The notes under the pieces are model-generated. The model saw only the letters and a program-made list of their open reading frames with translations. It ran no database searches and had not been told where the DNA came from. From the NCBI GenBank assembly GCA_964503455.1, contig CAZCZR010000059.1, positions 1 through 11,099 of the forward strand: a stretch of DNA of 11,099 bases. The letters run 5' to 3'. Below are positions 1-6,752 of this stretch, piece after piece; the first letter of the stretch is position 1; each line of letters starts with the position of its first letter. The stretch is from CAZCZR01 sp964503455 (GTDB lineage: Bacteria; Bacillota; Clostridia; UBA1381). The position numbers and the translations under genes are program-made.

Positions 1-9
1 AAATTTATG

Positions 10-18
10 TGATATAAT
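10..18 (+). promoter_or_regulatory. Extended -10 promoter element for the Ppx/GppA-like gene
   Basis: The sequence TGATATAAT is a perfect TATAAT preceded by the TGn extended -10 motif. A -35 box would lie before the window start, so it cannot be checked. Transcription would begin near base 25, giving a leader of about 65 nt. The leader contains an imperfect direct repeat starting with GATAACTA at 28-35 and 42-49, of unknown meaning. Confidence 0.6.
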
Positions 19-61
19 ATAATAAAAGATAACTAATAAATGATAACTATAATGATTTTGA

Positions 62-76
62 GCCGCTAAAGGCGGC
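62..76 (+). promoter_or_regulatory. Small GC hairpin just upstream of the ribosome site
   Basis: GCCGC (62-66) and GCGGC (72-76) pair around a five-base loop. The hairpin ends two bases before the GGAGG ribosome site at 79-83. No U-tract follows, so it is not a typical terminator. It could influence ribosome access or protect the mRNA, or it could be the remnant of an upstream element. The pairing is visible; a role is inference. Confidence 0.4.
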
Positions 77-89
77 ATGGAGGATTGAA

Positions 90-1616
90 GTGAAAAAAAT
101 ATTTGCGGCCGTAAGCGTCGGTTCAACGGCGCTTGCCATGAAGGTGGCGGAGGTTTCGGGAAGGGGAATCCGCACGATAGACGAGATAAGATACCCGCTC
201 TCCCTTGGGGCGGAAACGTATACGATAGGAAAGATACGCTATCCCATGGTGGAGAAAATATGCGCCGTCATGTCCGAGTTTGCGCGAATAATGAAGGAAT
301 ACGGCGCGGAGAGCTGTACGGCTTACGCAACCTCCGCCGTAAGAGAGGCTTCAAACAGCGAATATATCATAGACAGGATAAATCTGCGTACGGGAATAAA
401 GGTGTCGATCCTGTCAAACGAGGAGGAGCATTTTTTACAGAACAAGGCGCTGGCGCTTTATGACGAGCATTTTGACGAGATGATAGAAAAGGGCGCCGTT
501 ATAATCGATTCGTCCTCCGGAAATATACAGGTGACGCTTTATGAAAGATCGCAGCTGAAGCTGTCGCAGAACATACCTCTGGGACCTATGCGCGTAGCGG
601 AAAAGACAGCCGAATATGAGAATACCGGCATAAAATACACAGGGGTAATACGTGATTTTCTGGAATACGGGATAAAGAAGTACAAAAACAGCTATATGGA
701 GCGCGCGAAAACGGGGTATTTCGTATTTACGGGAGGTCTTTCGGGATATTTAAAGCGGCTTGCGGGAGCTGAGGACAGGGAATATATCTCATACGAGGAT
801 ATAGAAAAAGCCTATAACGTGCTTGAAAAAACGCCCGTTGATGAGATATGCCGCCGGCTTGATATAACGCATGAGCGCGCCGCGTCGCTTTTGTCGGATG
901 TGATGTTTTACGAGATGTTCACATCGTTTGACAAGAGCAAGAAAATATTTGTAAGCGAGCTTTCGCTTGAGGACGGTATGTGCGTGGAGTTTGCCGAAAA
1001 GGAGGGCTGCACCCATACAAGGCACATATTCACACAGGATATAATCTCCTCGGCGAAGTTCTATGCCGACAAGTACGGCTGCGATAAGGCGCATTACGAG
1101 GCTGTGACGGCGTTTGCCGATGAGCTGTTCAGAGCGGCGGGGAAGAAATTCGGTCTTTCAAACCGCGACAGAGTGCTTTTGAACGTGGCGGCGATCATGG
1201 CTGATACGGGATATTTTATAAACGTGAACGAGTACTCGAAATATTCCTTTGATATAGTGACCGCCAACAGGATATTGGGACTTTCCGACAAAGAAGTCAG
1301 GACTATAGCGTATACGCTGCTGTTTCACGCGCCGGGGGTTAAAATGGACACTCCGGGCTATAACGCGCTGACCAAGTCGCACAGGCTTTTAATATCGAAG
1401 CTCACCGCCATACTTGCCCTCGCAAAGACGCTTGATACGGGCAGAAACGGTAAAATTTCCTCGATAAAGGCGGGATTTAAGAAAGAGAAGCTGTATGTCC
1501 GCGCCCATGCGTCGGGCGATTTAACGGTGGAAACCGCCGAATTTAACGCCGCGGCGGAATTTTTTGAGGAGGTATTCGGCATAAGACCGGAGCTTAAGGC
1601 GGTGCATAACGCATAG
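90..1616 (+). CDS. Ppx/GppA-family protein with C-terminal HD-like domain, probably degenerate
   Basis: A 508-residue protein starting at GTG, chosen because GGAGG (79-83) lies six bases upstream. Family members hydrolyse polyphosphate or the pentaphosphate alarmone pppGpp, using an N-terminal actin/hexokinase-like fold; many carry an HD-type helical domain. Family landmarks include ATSAVREA (residues 80-87), the acidic NEEEHF segment (110-115) and an HD-like C-terminal half from about residue 330. Expected catalytic features look altered. The first phosphate loop, usually like DIGSNS, reads SVGSTA (9-14). The second, usually like DIGGGS, reads DSSSGN (140-145). The HD signature, usually like LHDIG, reads MADTG (370-374), and the following His cluster reads NEYSKY (380-385). 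H335 and D372 remain. Family membership is fairly sure; enzymatic activity is doubtful. No polyphosphate kinase gene is visible, and the preceding gene lies outside the window. No signal peptide is seen, so it is probably cytoplasmic. Confidence 0.8.
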   Translation: MKKIFAAVSVGSTALAMKVAEVSGRGIRTIDEIRYPLSLGAETYTIGKIRYPMVEKICAVMSEFARIMKEYGAESCTAYATSAVREASNSEYIIDRINLRTGIKVSILSNEEEHFLQNKALALYDEHFDEMIEKGAVIIDSSSGNIQVTLYERSQLKLSQNIPLGPMRVAEKTAEYENTGIKYTGVIRDFLEYGIKKYKNSYMERAKTGYFVFTGGLSGYLKRLAGAEDREYISYEDIEKAYNVLEKTPVDEICRRLDITHERAASLLSDVMFYEMFTSFDKSKKIFVSELSLEDGMCVEFAEKEGCTHTRHIFTQDIISSAKFYADKYGCDKAHYEAVTAFADELFRAAGKKFGLSNRDRVLLNVAAIMADTGYFINVNEYSKYSFDIVTANRILGLSDKEVRTIAYTLLFHAPGVKMDTPGYNALTKSHRLLISKLTAILALAKTLDTGRNGKISSIKAGFKKEKLYVRAHASGDLTVETAEFNAAAEFFEEVFGIRPELKAVHNA

Positions 1617-1651
1617 GACCGGCATTTTCCGATAACAATGCGGCAGACCGC

Positions 1652-1689
1652 GCTGACTGTCCTGCTTTAAAGGGGCAGTCAGCTTTTTT
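1652..1689 (+). terminator. Rho-independent terminator of the Ppx/GppA-like gene
   Basis: GCTGACTG (1652-1659) pairs perfectly with CAGTCAGC (1676-1683). The stem extends inward by a few more pairs including one G-U. It is followed directly by six Ts (1684-1689). The opposite strand has no T-run after the stem, so it serves only the plus-strand gene. No obvious terminator was found for the convergent GH115-like gene ending at 1708. Confidence 0.88.
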
Positions 1690-1707
1690 AATACGTCCGT
1701 TTTATCG

Positions 1708-3708
1708 TTATTTATTATTTTCAGCCGCTTTCATCGCCTCGAAAAGCTCAAGGTCCTCCATATGATTGTCATTTACGAGAAGCGTCAGAATATATCTGTC
1801 CTCAGGTGCGTATACAGCGTCGCGGTACCAGTTGACGTGGTGGGCGTTGTCGCCGTACTCGCGGATCACGCCCATCATCTTTTTTACCATATACGCGGTG
1901 TGCTTTATGTCGGCGAAGCAGTCGTTTGAATAGAAGCCCTTCCATACGCCGTACTCCGATTTTCTTAAGGCGTCCGCCGCGGCTTTAAAGCTTTCATAGC
2001 TGTAGCCGAAGCTCATAAACGCCGCTTTAAGCTCACCCGCAAGATATTCCCCGTAGCCTTTTCCGAAAAGAGACACACCTCTTGCGCAGAAGTAATGTAT
2101 CTTTGCCTGCAAAAGCACCGTTGACTCGAAAAGCCTTGCGTTATCGCCCGCCATGCCCGAAAGGGCGTCCTTACATTCATTGTAATACCCCAAAAGTCCA
2201 GAAAGACCGTCAGAGCATAGCTTACAGAATATCTTCACCTGCTCATCAAAGCTCTTTTCGCCCGTAAACCATTTACATCCCTCTATAGGCTGTGTCCTGT
2301 CGCAGATAAAGCGGTTTACGATAATGCGGGTATTTTCGGTGTAGAACTGCTCGCCGCAATGCTCATCCTCGTTCTCGCCATAGGACAGAAGTGCCTTTGT
2401 GTAGTCCTCAAGACACCTTGCCGCATCGGCGCTGCCTCCGTAGTAATCGGCGGCGAAGTCTTTGCTGTGAACCGCGTCCGATACGCTTTCGCCGAACCAT
2501 TTTTTTCTTACAGCGTCCAAATAATACGCGTGGGGGCGCACGTTGGAGCAGTTGATTATCCAAAAATCATCTCCGCCCGACTCAATAACCTTCGAAAGCT
2601 CGCGGTCAACAAAATCCACGGAATTGGGCAGCATTGTTATATGATTCGCCGCCTGCAAATCGTAAAAGGACACGTGGTAATAAATTCCGCTTGCGCCGTC
2701 ACCCTTTTTAGGCATTGCCTCGACACGCTTGGAATGATTGCCGCGTCTGCGCGCCACCATTTTTCCGAAGCCGTTGTCAGCGTATATCTTGATAATATCG
2801 GGGTCAAGTGTGATGAAGCCGTCATTGTAAAGCTCCATGATCTCGCCGTACAGATTGGTGCAGAATTTGGCGTCGGGGACGTATTTTAAAACGATTTGGC
2901 GCTGCTTTTCTATGAGGGAGCTTATAAGCGCGCCGCGCTTTTCGTCGGTATCGTATTTGCCGGAGGCGTCCGCCGCCCAGAAGGGGCAGTCGCCCTGACC
3001 GCGAAAGCCTAAGTTCCAGATAACATTCATATCCTTCTGCTCTTTTACGGCGTCCTCCCAAAGAGCTTCAAAAAGCTCCGGATATTCGTCATAGCTCGGA
3101 TTCTTATCGGGGTAGGCTCTTAAAAACATCTCCGCGCCCAAGGGCTCGGCGTGGTGATGCGTTATCATCAGACCCATATCCGAGGCAAGACGGCGGTATT
3201 TGCGCGAATTTTTATCAGTGCCGGGGATAGTCATGTTTCCCCCGCAGCGAAGCAGCGCTTCAAACGCCATGCGCCACGGCTCGGCAGGATCGCCGCCGAT
3301 GCTCCACTTCATTATAAGAACCTCATCGTTAAAGAACCAGCCGCGGTATTTTATGACAGGCTTTTTTTGGGTGTATTCGCCGTTTTTTACAACAACCTCT
3401 CCCCTGTTTTCGATCCTTTGGTCAAGCCAGAACCAGAACGGCTTTATGCCGAGGAACCTTTCGCTTATGTATAAAAGTCCGTAAACAAAGCCGAGCGCGT
3501 CCCCCGCCGTGACGCTCATTCCGTCATTGACGCTTATTGTAAATGTCTCCGGCTCCGTATCGGCGGTTGGTTTTAAGACTATTTCATTCTTTTCGCCTGC
3601 CGAGCAGACCTTATTTATATCGCGCTTTAGTATGCGCACTGCATTTTTGACCGGCGTTTCATCGCCCGCGTATACGATACGTGTGTCCGCGCTTATGGTA
3701 AAGCTCAT
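1708..3708 (-). CDS. GH115-family glycoside hydrolase (alpha-glucuronidase-like), compact, intracellular
   Basis: A 666-residue protein. The ATG start is supported by AGGGAGGA, with GGAGG at 3716-3720 seven bases upstream. GH115 enzymes remove (4-O-methyl)glucuronic acid from xylan. Family segments occur in the expected order: an N-terminal alpha/beta domain ending GFVYGLLYISERFLGIKPFW (73-92), YRGWFFNDE (121-129), HHHAEP (184-189), GFRGQGD (234-240), LYGE (286-289), YADNGFG (309-315), YYHVSF (343-348) and WIINCSNVRP (383-392). A helical region fills the rest. Characterised GH115 proteins are often 800 residues or longer with a C-terminal beta domain, which seems absent here. Two positions differ from the usual family pattern: A187 replaces the second His of the HHEP motif, and F348 replaces the Tyr of HVxY. 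No signal peptide is seen, so it would act on imported oligosaccharides. No transporter or xylanase gene is adjacent. The family call is confident; the substrate is not. Confidence 0.85.
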   Translation of the reverse strand: MSFTISADTRIVYAGDETPVKNAVRILKRDINKVCSAGEKNEIVLKPTADTEPETFTISVNDGMSVTAGDALGFVYGLLYISERFLGIKPFWFWLDQRIENRGEVVVKNGEYTQKKPVIKYRGWFFNDEVLIMKWSIGGDPAEPWRMAFEALLRCGGNMTIPGTDKNSRKYRRLASDMGLMITHHHAEPLGAEMFLRAYPDKNPSYDEYPELFEALWEDAVKEQKDMNVIWNLGFRGQGDCPFWAADASGKYDTDEKRGALISSLIEKQRQIVLKYVPDAKFCTNLYGEIMELYNDGFITLDPDIIKIYADNGFGKMVARRRGNHSKRVEAMPKKGDGASGIYYHVSFYDLQAANHITMLPNSVDFVDRELSKVIESGGDDFWIINCSNVRPHAYYLDAVRKKWFGESVSDAVHSKDFAADYYGGSADAARCLEDYTKALLSYGENEDEHCGEQFYTENTRIIVNRFICDRTQPIEGCKWFTGEKSFDEQVKIFCKLCSDGLSGLLGYYNECKDALSGMAGDNARLFESTVLLQAKIHYFCARGVSLFGKGYGEYLAGELKAAFMSFGYSYESFKAAADALRKSEYGVWKGFYSNDCFADIKHTAYMVKKMMGVIREYGDNAHHVNWYRDAVYAPEDRYILTLLVNDNHMEDLELFEAMKAAENNK

Positions 3709-3751
3709 GATATATCCTCCCTGATGTTTTTATTATCTGATACCGATTTTA

Positions 3752-3780
3752 ATTCTACCGCAAATATGCGAATTTGTCCA
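3752..3780 (-). promoter_or_regulatory. Sigma-70-type promoter of the GH115-like gene
   Basis: Read on the minus strand, TGGACA (3775-3780) is separated by exactly 17 bases from TAGAAT (3752-3757). Each box matches the consensus at five of six positions. Transcription would start near 3745, giving a leader of about 37 nt that contains the ribosome site. Confidence 0.72.
3759..3770. promoter_or_regulatory. Candidate operator inside the GH115-like promoter spacer
   Basis: CGCA and TGCG form an inverted repeat around a four-base AATA centre, lying entirely within the 17-base spacer of the promoter at 3752-3780. A repressor bound here would block RNA polymerase, which would suit a sugar-responsive gene. 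The symmetry is visible but short; the operator role is inference and the regulator is unknown. Confidence 0.3.
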
Positions 3781-3950
3781 TACTTTTTTTCGTATACGTT
3801 AAAAAAAACACGAATTTTTTAAAAAACCGTGCATATATGAATACGCGTGATATTTAAATATTTTCCTCTGCGGCGGGGTTCTTACTATAATATATCCTTC
3901 ACGCTATGTCACGGCGCACGCAAAAACGACAAATTTCCACAAATTACAGC

Positions 3951-3979
3951 TTGATTTTCCGAGTAAACCGGTGTATTAT
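3951..3979 (+). promoter_or_regulatory. Likely main promoter of the large SLH gene
   Basis: TTGATT (3951-3956) and TATTAT (3974-3979) are separated by 17 bases, matching consensus at four and five positions. The start would be near 3986, leaving a leader of about 97 nt that contains the full fold at 4009-4055. Confidence 0.6.
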
Positions 3980-3990
3980 ATGACTCGTGG

Positions 3991-4020
3991 TTGACATAAC
4001 ACCACAAGCGCTAATGTAAA
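3991..4020 (+). promoter_or_regulatory. Possible second promoter of the large SLH gene
   Basis: A perfect TTGACA (3991-3996) is followed after 18 bases by TGTAAA (4015-4020), a weak -10 with four matches. Transcription from here would start near 4027, cutting through the leader hairpin. It is an alternative or additional start, less convincing than 3951-3979 because of the poor -10. Confidence 0.33.
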
Positions 4021-4055
4021 GAGATCTCCGTGAATAAGAAAGCGCGGGGAATCTC
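4009..4055 (+). promoter_or_regulatory. Structured mRNA leader with possible pseudoknot
   Basis: GAGAT plus CTCCG (4021-4030) can pair with CGGGG and ATCTC (4045-4049, 4051-4055), with A4050 bulged and one G-U pair, making ten base pairs. The loop contains AGCG (4041-4044), complementary to CGCT (4009-4012), so a pseudoknot is possible. The ribosome site AAGGAGG (4068-4074) lies 13 bases downstream. I could not match it to a known riboswitch class. It may stabilise a highly expressed surface-protein mRNA. The pairing is seen; folding and function are inferred. Confidence 0.4.
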
Positions 4056-4082
4056 GCAAGGGATAATAAGGAGGACACATTT

Positions 4083-6653
4083 ATGAAGAGTATCAGAAAG
4101 AAAATTCTGTGCGCAGTGCTTTCCGCATCATGTATGGCGTCGTCGCTGGGCGCGCTGGCGGCGGTTCCCGCCGATGTTGAGGGAACAAGATTCGAAGAGC
4201 CGATACAGGTGCTTCAGGCGCTGAAGATTATGATCGGCGACGGCGACGGAAACTTCCGCCCCGACGATACGATCATCAGATCGGAGGTCGCAAAAATGGC
4301 GGTCGTTACGATGGGTCTTGATGACGCGGCGGAAGCTGCTGCGGGAGTTACAAACTTTTATGATGTTCCCGCCGATCACTGGGCGTCGGGATATATCAAC
4401 GTGGCGGTAGCACAGGGACTTATAGTGGGTGACGGCGACGGAAACTTCCGTCCGAATGACACTATCACCTACGCCGAGGCTATGACGATAATGGTAAGAG
4501 CCACAGGCTACGAGCCGGCTGCGGAGTCGAAGGGCGGCTTCCCGTCGGGATTTATCGCGACAGCTTCATCGAACGGTCTTACAAAGAACGTTCAGGGTTC
4601 GGTGAATGAGCCTATCACAAGAGGAAATGTAGCGTATCTTACAAGCAACGCGCTTGAGGTAAATCTTATGGAGCAGAAGGGCTTCGGTCAAAACGCGGTG
4701 TTTGAGATAACAGACAAGACTCTTTTGAAGGACAAGCTCAGCGTCACAAAGGGTTCGGGTCAGATAACAGCCATTGAAAATACGGCTATCAACGGAACAT
4801 CGTCGCTGACAAACGGTCAGATAATGATAGACGATAACGTGTATGAAACGGCGTACAACATGAATAACCTTTTCGCTTACAACGTGGACTACTATGTCCG
4901 CGAGGAGTCGAACGGCGACGAGGTGGTTATTCTGGCAATGGCGCAGAAGGATAAAAACTCAACATTTATAATACAGTCGGACCTCTTTGAGGGAGTGACC
5001 GAAAAGAACGGCAACAAGGCTATAGAGTACTACAAGACAGAGCAGACAAGCAAGACCTCGACAGTGGAGCTTAATTCCGAGGCTACGCTTATCTACAACG
5101 GCAGATATGCGCAAATGAGCGATGAGCTTCTGGATATTTCCGACCGTTCGGGAAATATTACCCTGCTTGATACTGACCGTGACGGCAAATACAATGTTGT
5201 GTTTGTGACGAACTACACCAATATAGTGGTTGAGGAGGTCACGGCGACAAACAAGATTATAGACAAGTACGGTCTGCCCACACTGAAGCTGGACGATGAC
5301 AACGTATCATACCGCATAACTCTCGGCGGCAGCGAGATCGAGCTGTCGGAGCTTAGGGAGTTCGATGTGCTGTCGGTGGCGGCGAGCCTTGACGGAGAGC
5401 TTCTGGATATAAACGTATCGCGCGAGGCTGTCGAGGGCAAGATCACCGCAAGCAACGACAAGGGCTACTATGTAAACGGCACGCATTATAAAGTCGCGTC
5501 AAACTATAACGAAACGCTGAATATCGGTCTTGAGGGAACATTCTTCCTTGACATTGACGGCAGGATCGCGGCGGTGGATACGACAGGTCAGCTCAGCACA
5601 AACTACGCTTATCTGACAAACGCGTATATCACGCAGGGCGATGACGTGCCTATGTTCAAGCTCTTTACAAGAGATGCGAAGGAGATCACCGTTGAAGCCA
5701 ACGAGAAAATCAGACTAAACGGCAAGTCGGGTCAGAGCGCGAGGGACGTTATAGAATCGCTGAAAACGGAATCCTCCGGCGTGAACAGACAGCTCGTGAC
5801 CTACACGCTCAATTCCGACGGAAAGCTCACGGCGCTTAACACAGCCGCTGACAATACCGCTACGGGAGCAGCGAATCTGAACGCGTTCACAATGAATTAC
5901 AAGCTCACTGACACGGAGTATAACGCGTCAACAGGCAAGCTCGGCGCGGTAAGAATCACGGATTCCACGGTCATCTTCTCAATACCCGACGGCGCAGCGG
6001 TATCGGAATATGAGATACTTGACAAGTCGGTATTCGAGGACAAGCAGAAGTATAACGCGCTCGTCTATGACAGAACGGACGACTTCACGGCGAAGGCGAT
6101 AGTTCTGACGAACGCGGAGCTTACGACCAATGCCGACTCGCCTATAGCGGTTGTATCCGGCATAGCTACAGCGGTAAATGATGATGACGAGAGAACAGAT
6201 CATCTGACGGCGTTTGTAAACGGCGAGGAGATAGAGCTGTTTGCCGAGGAGGAAGGCATCCTTTCAAAGGACGGCGGCAAGCTTGAAAAGGGCGACATCA
6301 TCCAGTACAAGCTCAATTCCAACGGCGAGATCGCAAGCATAAGAGTGCTGCTCGATGTATCGGCGAAGGAGACCGAGAAGGAGGAAACGCCCGTAGAGTA
6401 CCTTGATATTGTCTACGGTAAGGTGACAAAGAAGTTTGCGGATTCCGTAAACGTATCCGTAAACGGCGGCGACGGCAAGAACTTCTCGCTGCCCAAGGAC
6501 GTTATCGTATACTGTGTCGATACCACAATCTCAAAGAATAACGTAACCGTCGGCACGACAGGCGATATTCAGGCGTATGACGAGGACGAGAACAACAGAG
6601 TGTTTATCAAGATATACAAGGATGTTGTTCAGGAGGTCGTTGTTATAAAGTAA
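4083..6653 (+). CDS. Secreted S-layer-homology protein with large beta-rich C-terminal region
   Basis: An 856-residue protein. The ATG is supported by AAGGAGG (4068-4074), eight bases upstream. A signal peptide covers about residues 1-27: basic MKSIRKK, a hydrophobic core, and an ALA-type cleavage site. Three SLH-like units follow at roughly 36-80, 91-141 and 150-194; the first two share GDGDGNFRP (52-60 and 116-124). SLH domains hold proteins to secondary wall polymers through a TRAE-type motif. Here the three equivalents read IRSE (65-68), TYAE (129-132) and TRGN (179-182), so anchoring may be weak or altered. The remaining roughly 660 residues look like beta-strand modules with an acidic DTDRDGKYN segment (363-371), as in clostridial SLH surface proteins. 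Recurring pieces such as EGKITA, VSGIAT and YGKVTK begin related modules near 451, 691 and 778. No catalytic domain is recognised; a structural envelope role is likely. Confidence 0.85.
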   Translation: MKSIRKKILCAVLSASCMASSLGALAAVPADVEGTRFEEPIQVLQALKIMIGDGDGNFRPDDTIIRSEVAKMAVVTMGLDDAAEAAAGVTNFYDVPADHWASGYINVAVAQGLIVGDGDGNFRPNDTITYAEAMTIMVRATGYEPAAESKGGFPSGFIATASSNGLTKNVQGSVNEPITRGNVAYLTSNALEVNLMEQKGFGQNAVFEITDKTLLKDKLSVTKGSGQITAIENTAINGTSSLTNGQIMIDDNVYETAYNMNNLFAYNVDYYVREESNGDEVVILAMAQKDKNSTFIIQSDLFEGVTEKNGNKAIEYYKTEQTSKTSTVELNSEATLIYNGRYAQMSDELLDISDRSGNITLLDTDRDGKYNVVFVTNYTNIVVEEVTATNKIIDKYGLPTLKLDDDNVSYRITLGGSEIELSELREFDVLSVAASLDGELLDINVSREAVEGKITASNDKGYYVNGTHYKVASNYNETLNIGLEGTFFLDIDGRIAAVDTTGQLSTNYAYLTNAYITQGDDVPMFKLFTRDAKEITVEANEKIRLNGKSGQSARDVIESLKTESSGVNRQLVTYTLNSDGKLTALNTAADNTATGAANLNAFTMNYKLTDTEYNASTGKLGAVRITDSTVIFSIPDGAAVSEYEILDKSVFEDKQKYNALVYDRTDDFTAKAIVLTNAELTTNADSPIAVVSGIATAVNDDDERTDHLTAFVNGEEIELFAEEEGILSKDGGKLEKGDIIQYKLNSNGEIASIRVLLDVSAKETEKEETPVEYLDIVYGKVTKKFADSVNVSVNGGDGKNFSLPKDVIVYCVDTTISKNNVTVGTTGDIQAYDEDENNRVFIKIYKDVVQEVVVIK
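4239..4450 (+). repeat. 20-base direct repeat in the first two SLH units
   Basis: The same 20 bases occur at 4239-4258 and 4431-4450, encoding most of the shared GDGDGNFRP stretch of SLH units 1 and 2. Exact nucleotide identity across mostly synonymous-tolerant codons suggests recent duplication, gene conversion or strong codon preference in this motif. Confidence 0.7.
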
Positions 6654-6704
6654 CAGCTTAGCCGTTAATATTATCTTCTCTTTTCAAATAACTTTTCTTT
6701 CCGC

Positions 6705-6740
6705 AAAAAAAATCCCCGAAGCCTTAAACTTCGGGGATTT
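6705..6740 (-). terminator. Shared terminator between the convergent SLH genes
   Basis: AATCCCCGAAG (6711-6721) pairs perfectly with CTTCGGGGATT (6729-6739) around a seven-base loop. On the minus strand the stem is followed by a run of eight T (complement of A6705-6712, overlapping the stem foot), making a strong terminator for the gene ending at 6753. On the plus strand only TTTATAATT follows, so it probably also ends the 856-residue gene, but less efficiently. Confidence 0.88.
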
Positions 6741-6752
6741 ATAATTGTTCAA

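Larger units (their letters stand above)
3709..4082. other. Divergent intergenic control region between the GH115-like and SLH genes
   Basis: This 374-base gap holds no credible gene. It contains outward-facing promoters for both flanking genes and both GGAGG ribosome sites. The middle (about 3781-3860) is very AT-rich, with A and T runs and the perfect palindrome CGTATACG at 3791-3798. An isolated TATAAT at 3886-3891 lacks a good -35 box. Nothing else was recognised. Confidence 0.7.

Noticed and set aside
2359..2889. A 176-codon plus-strand open frame inside the GH115-like gene
   Set aside because: The opposite strand carries clear, ordered family motifs; this frame resembles no known protein and is a shadow.
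1708..3708. GH67 alpha-glucuronidase or GH20 hexosaminidase identity for the glycosidase
   Set aside because: The N-terminal domain is of a type shared by these families, but the ordered YRGxFxNDE, RGxGD, LYxE, DN and HVx motifs fit GH115 much better.
3986..4082. Known riboswitch upstream of the large SLH gene
   Set aside because: I compared it from memory with c-di-GMP, c-di-AMP, fluoride, preQ1 and ZTP motifs and found none of their conserved cores. It is therefore reported only as an unassigned structured leader.
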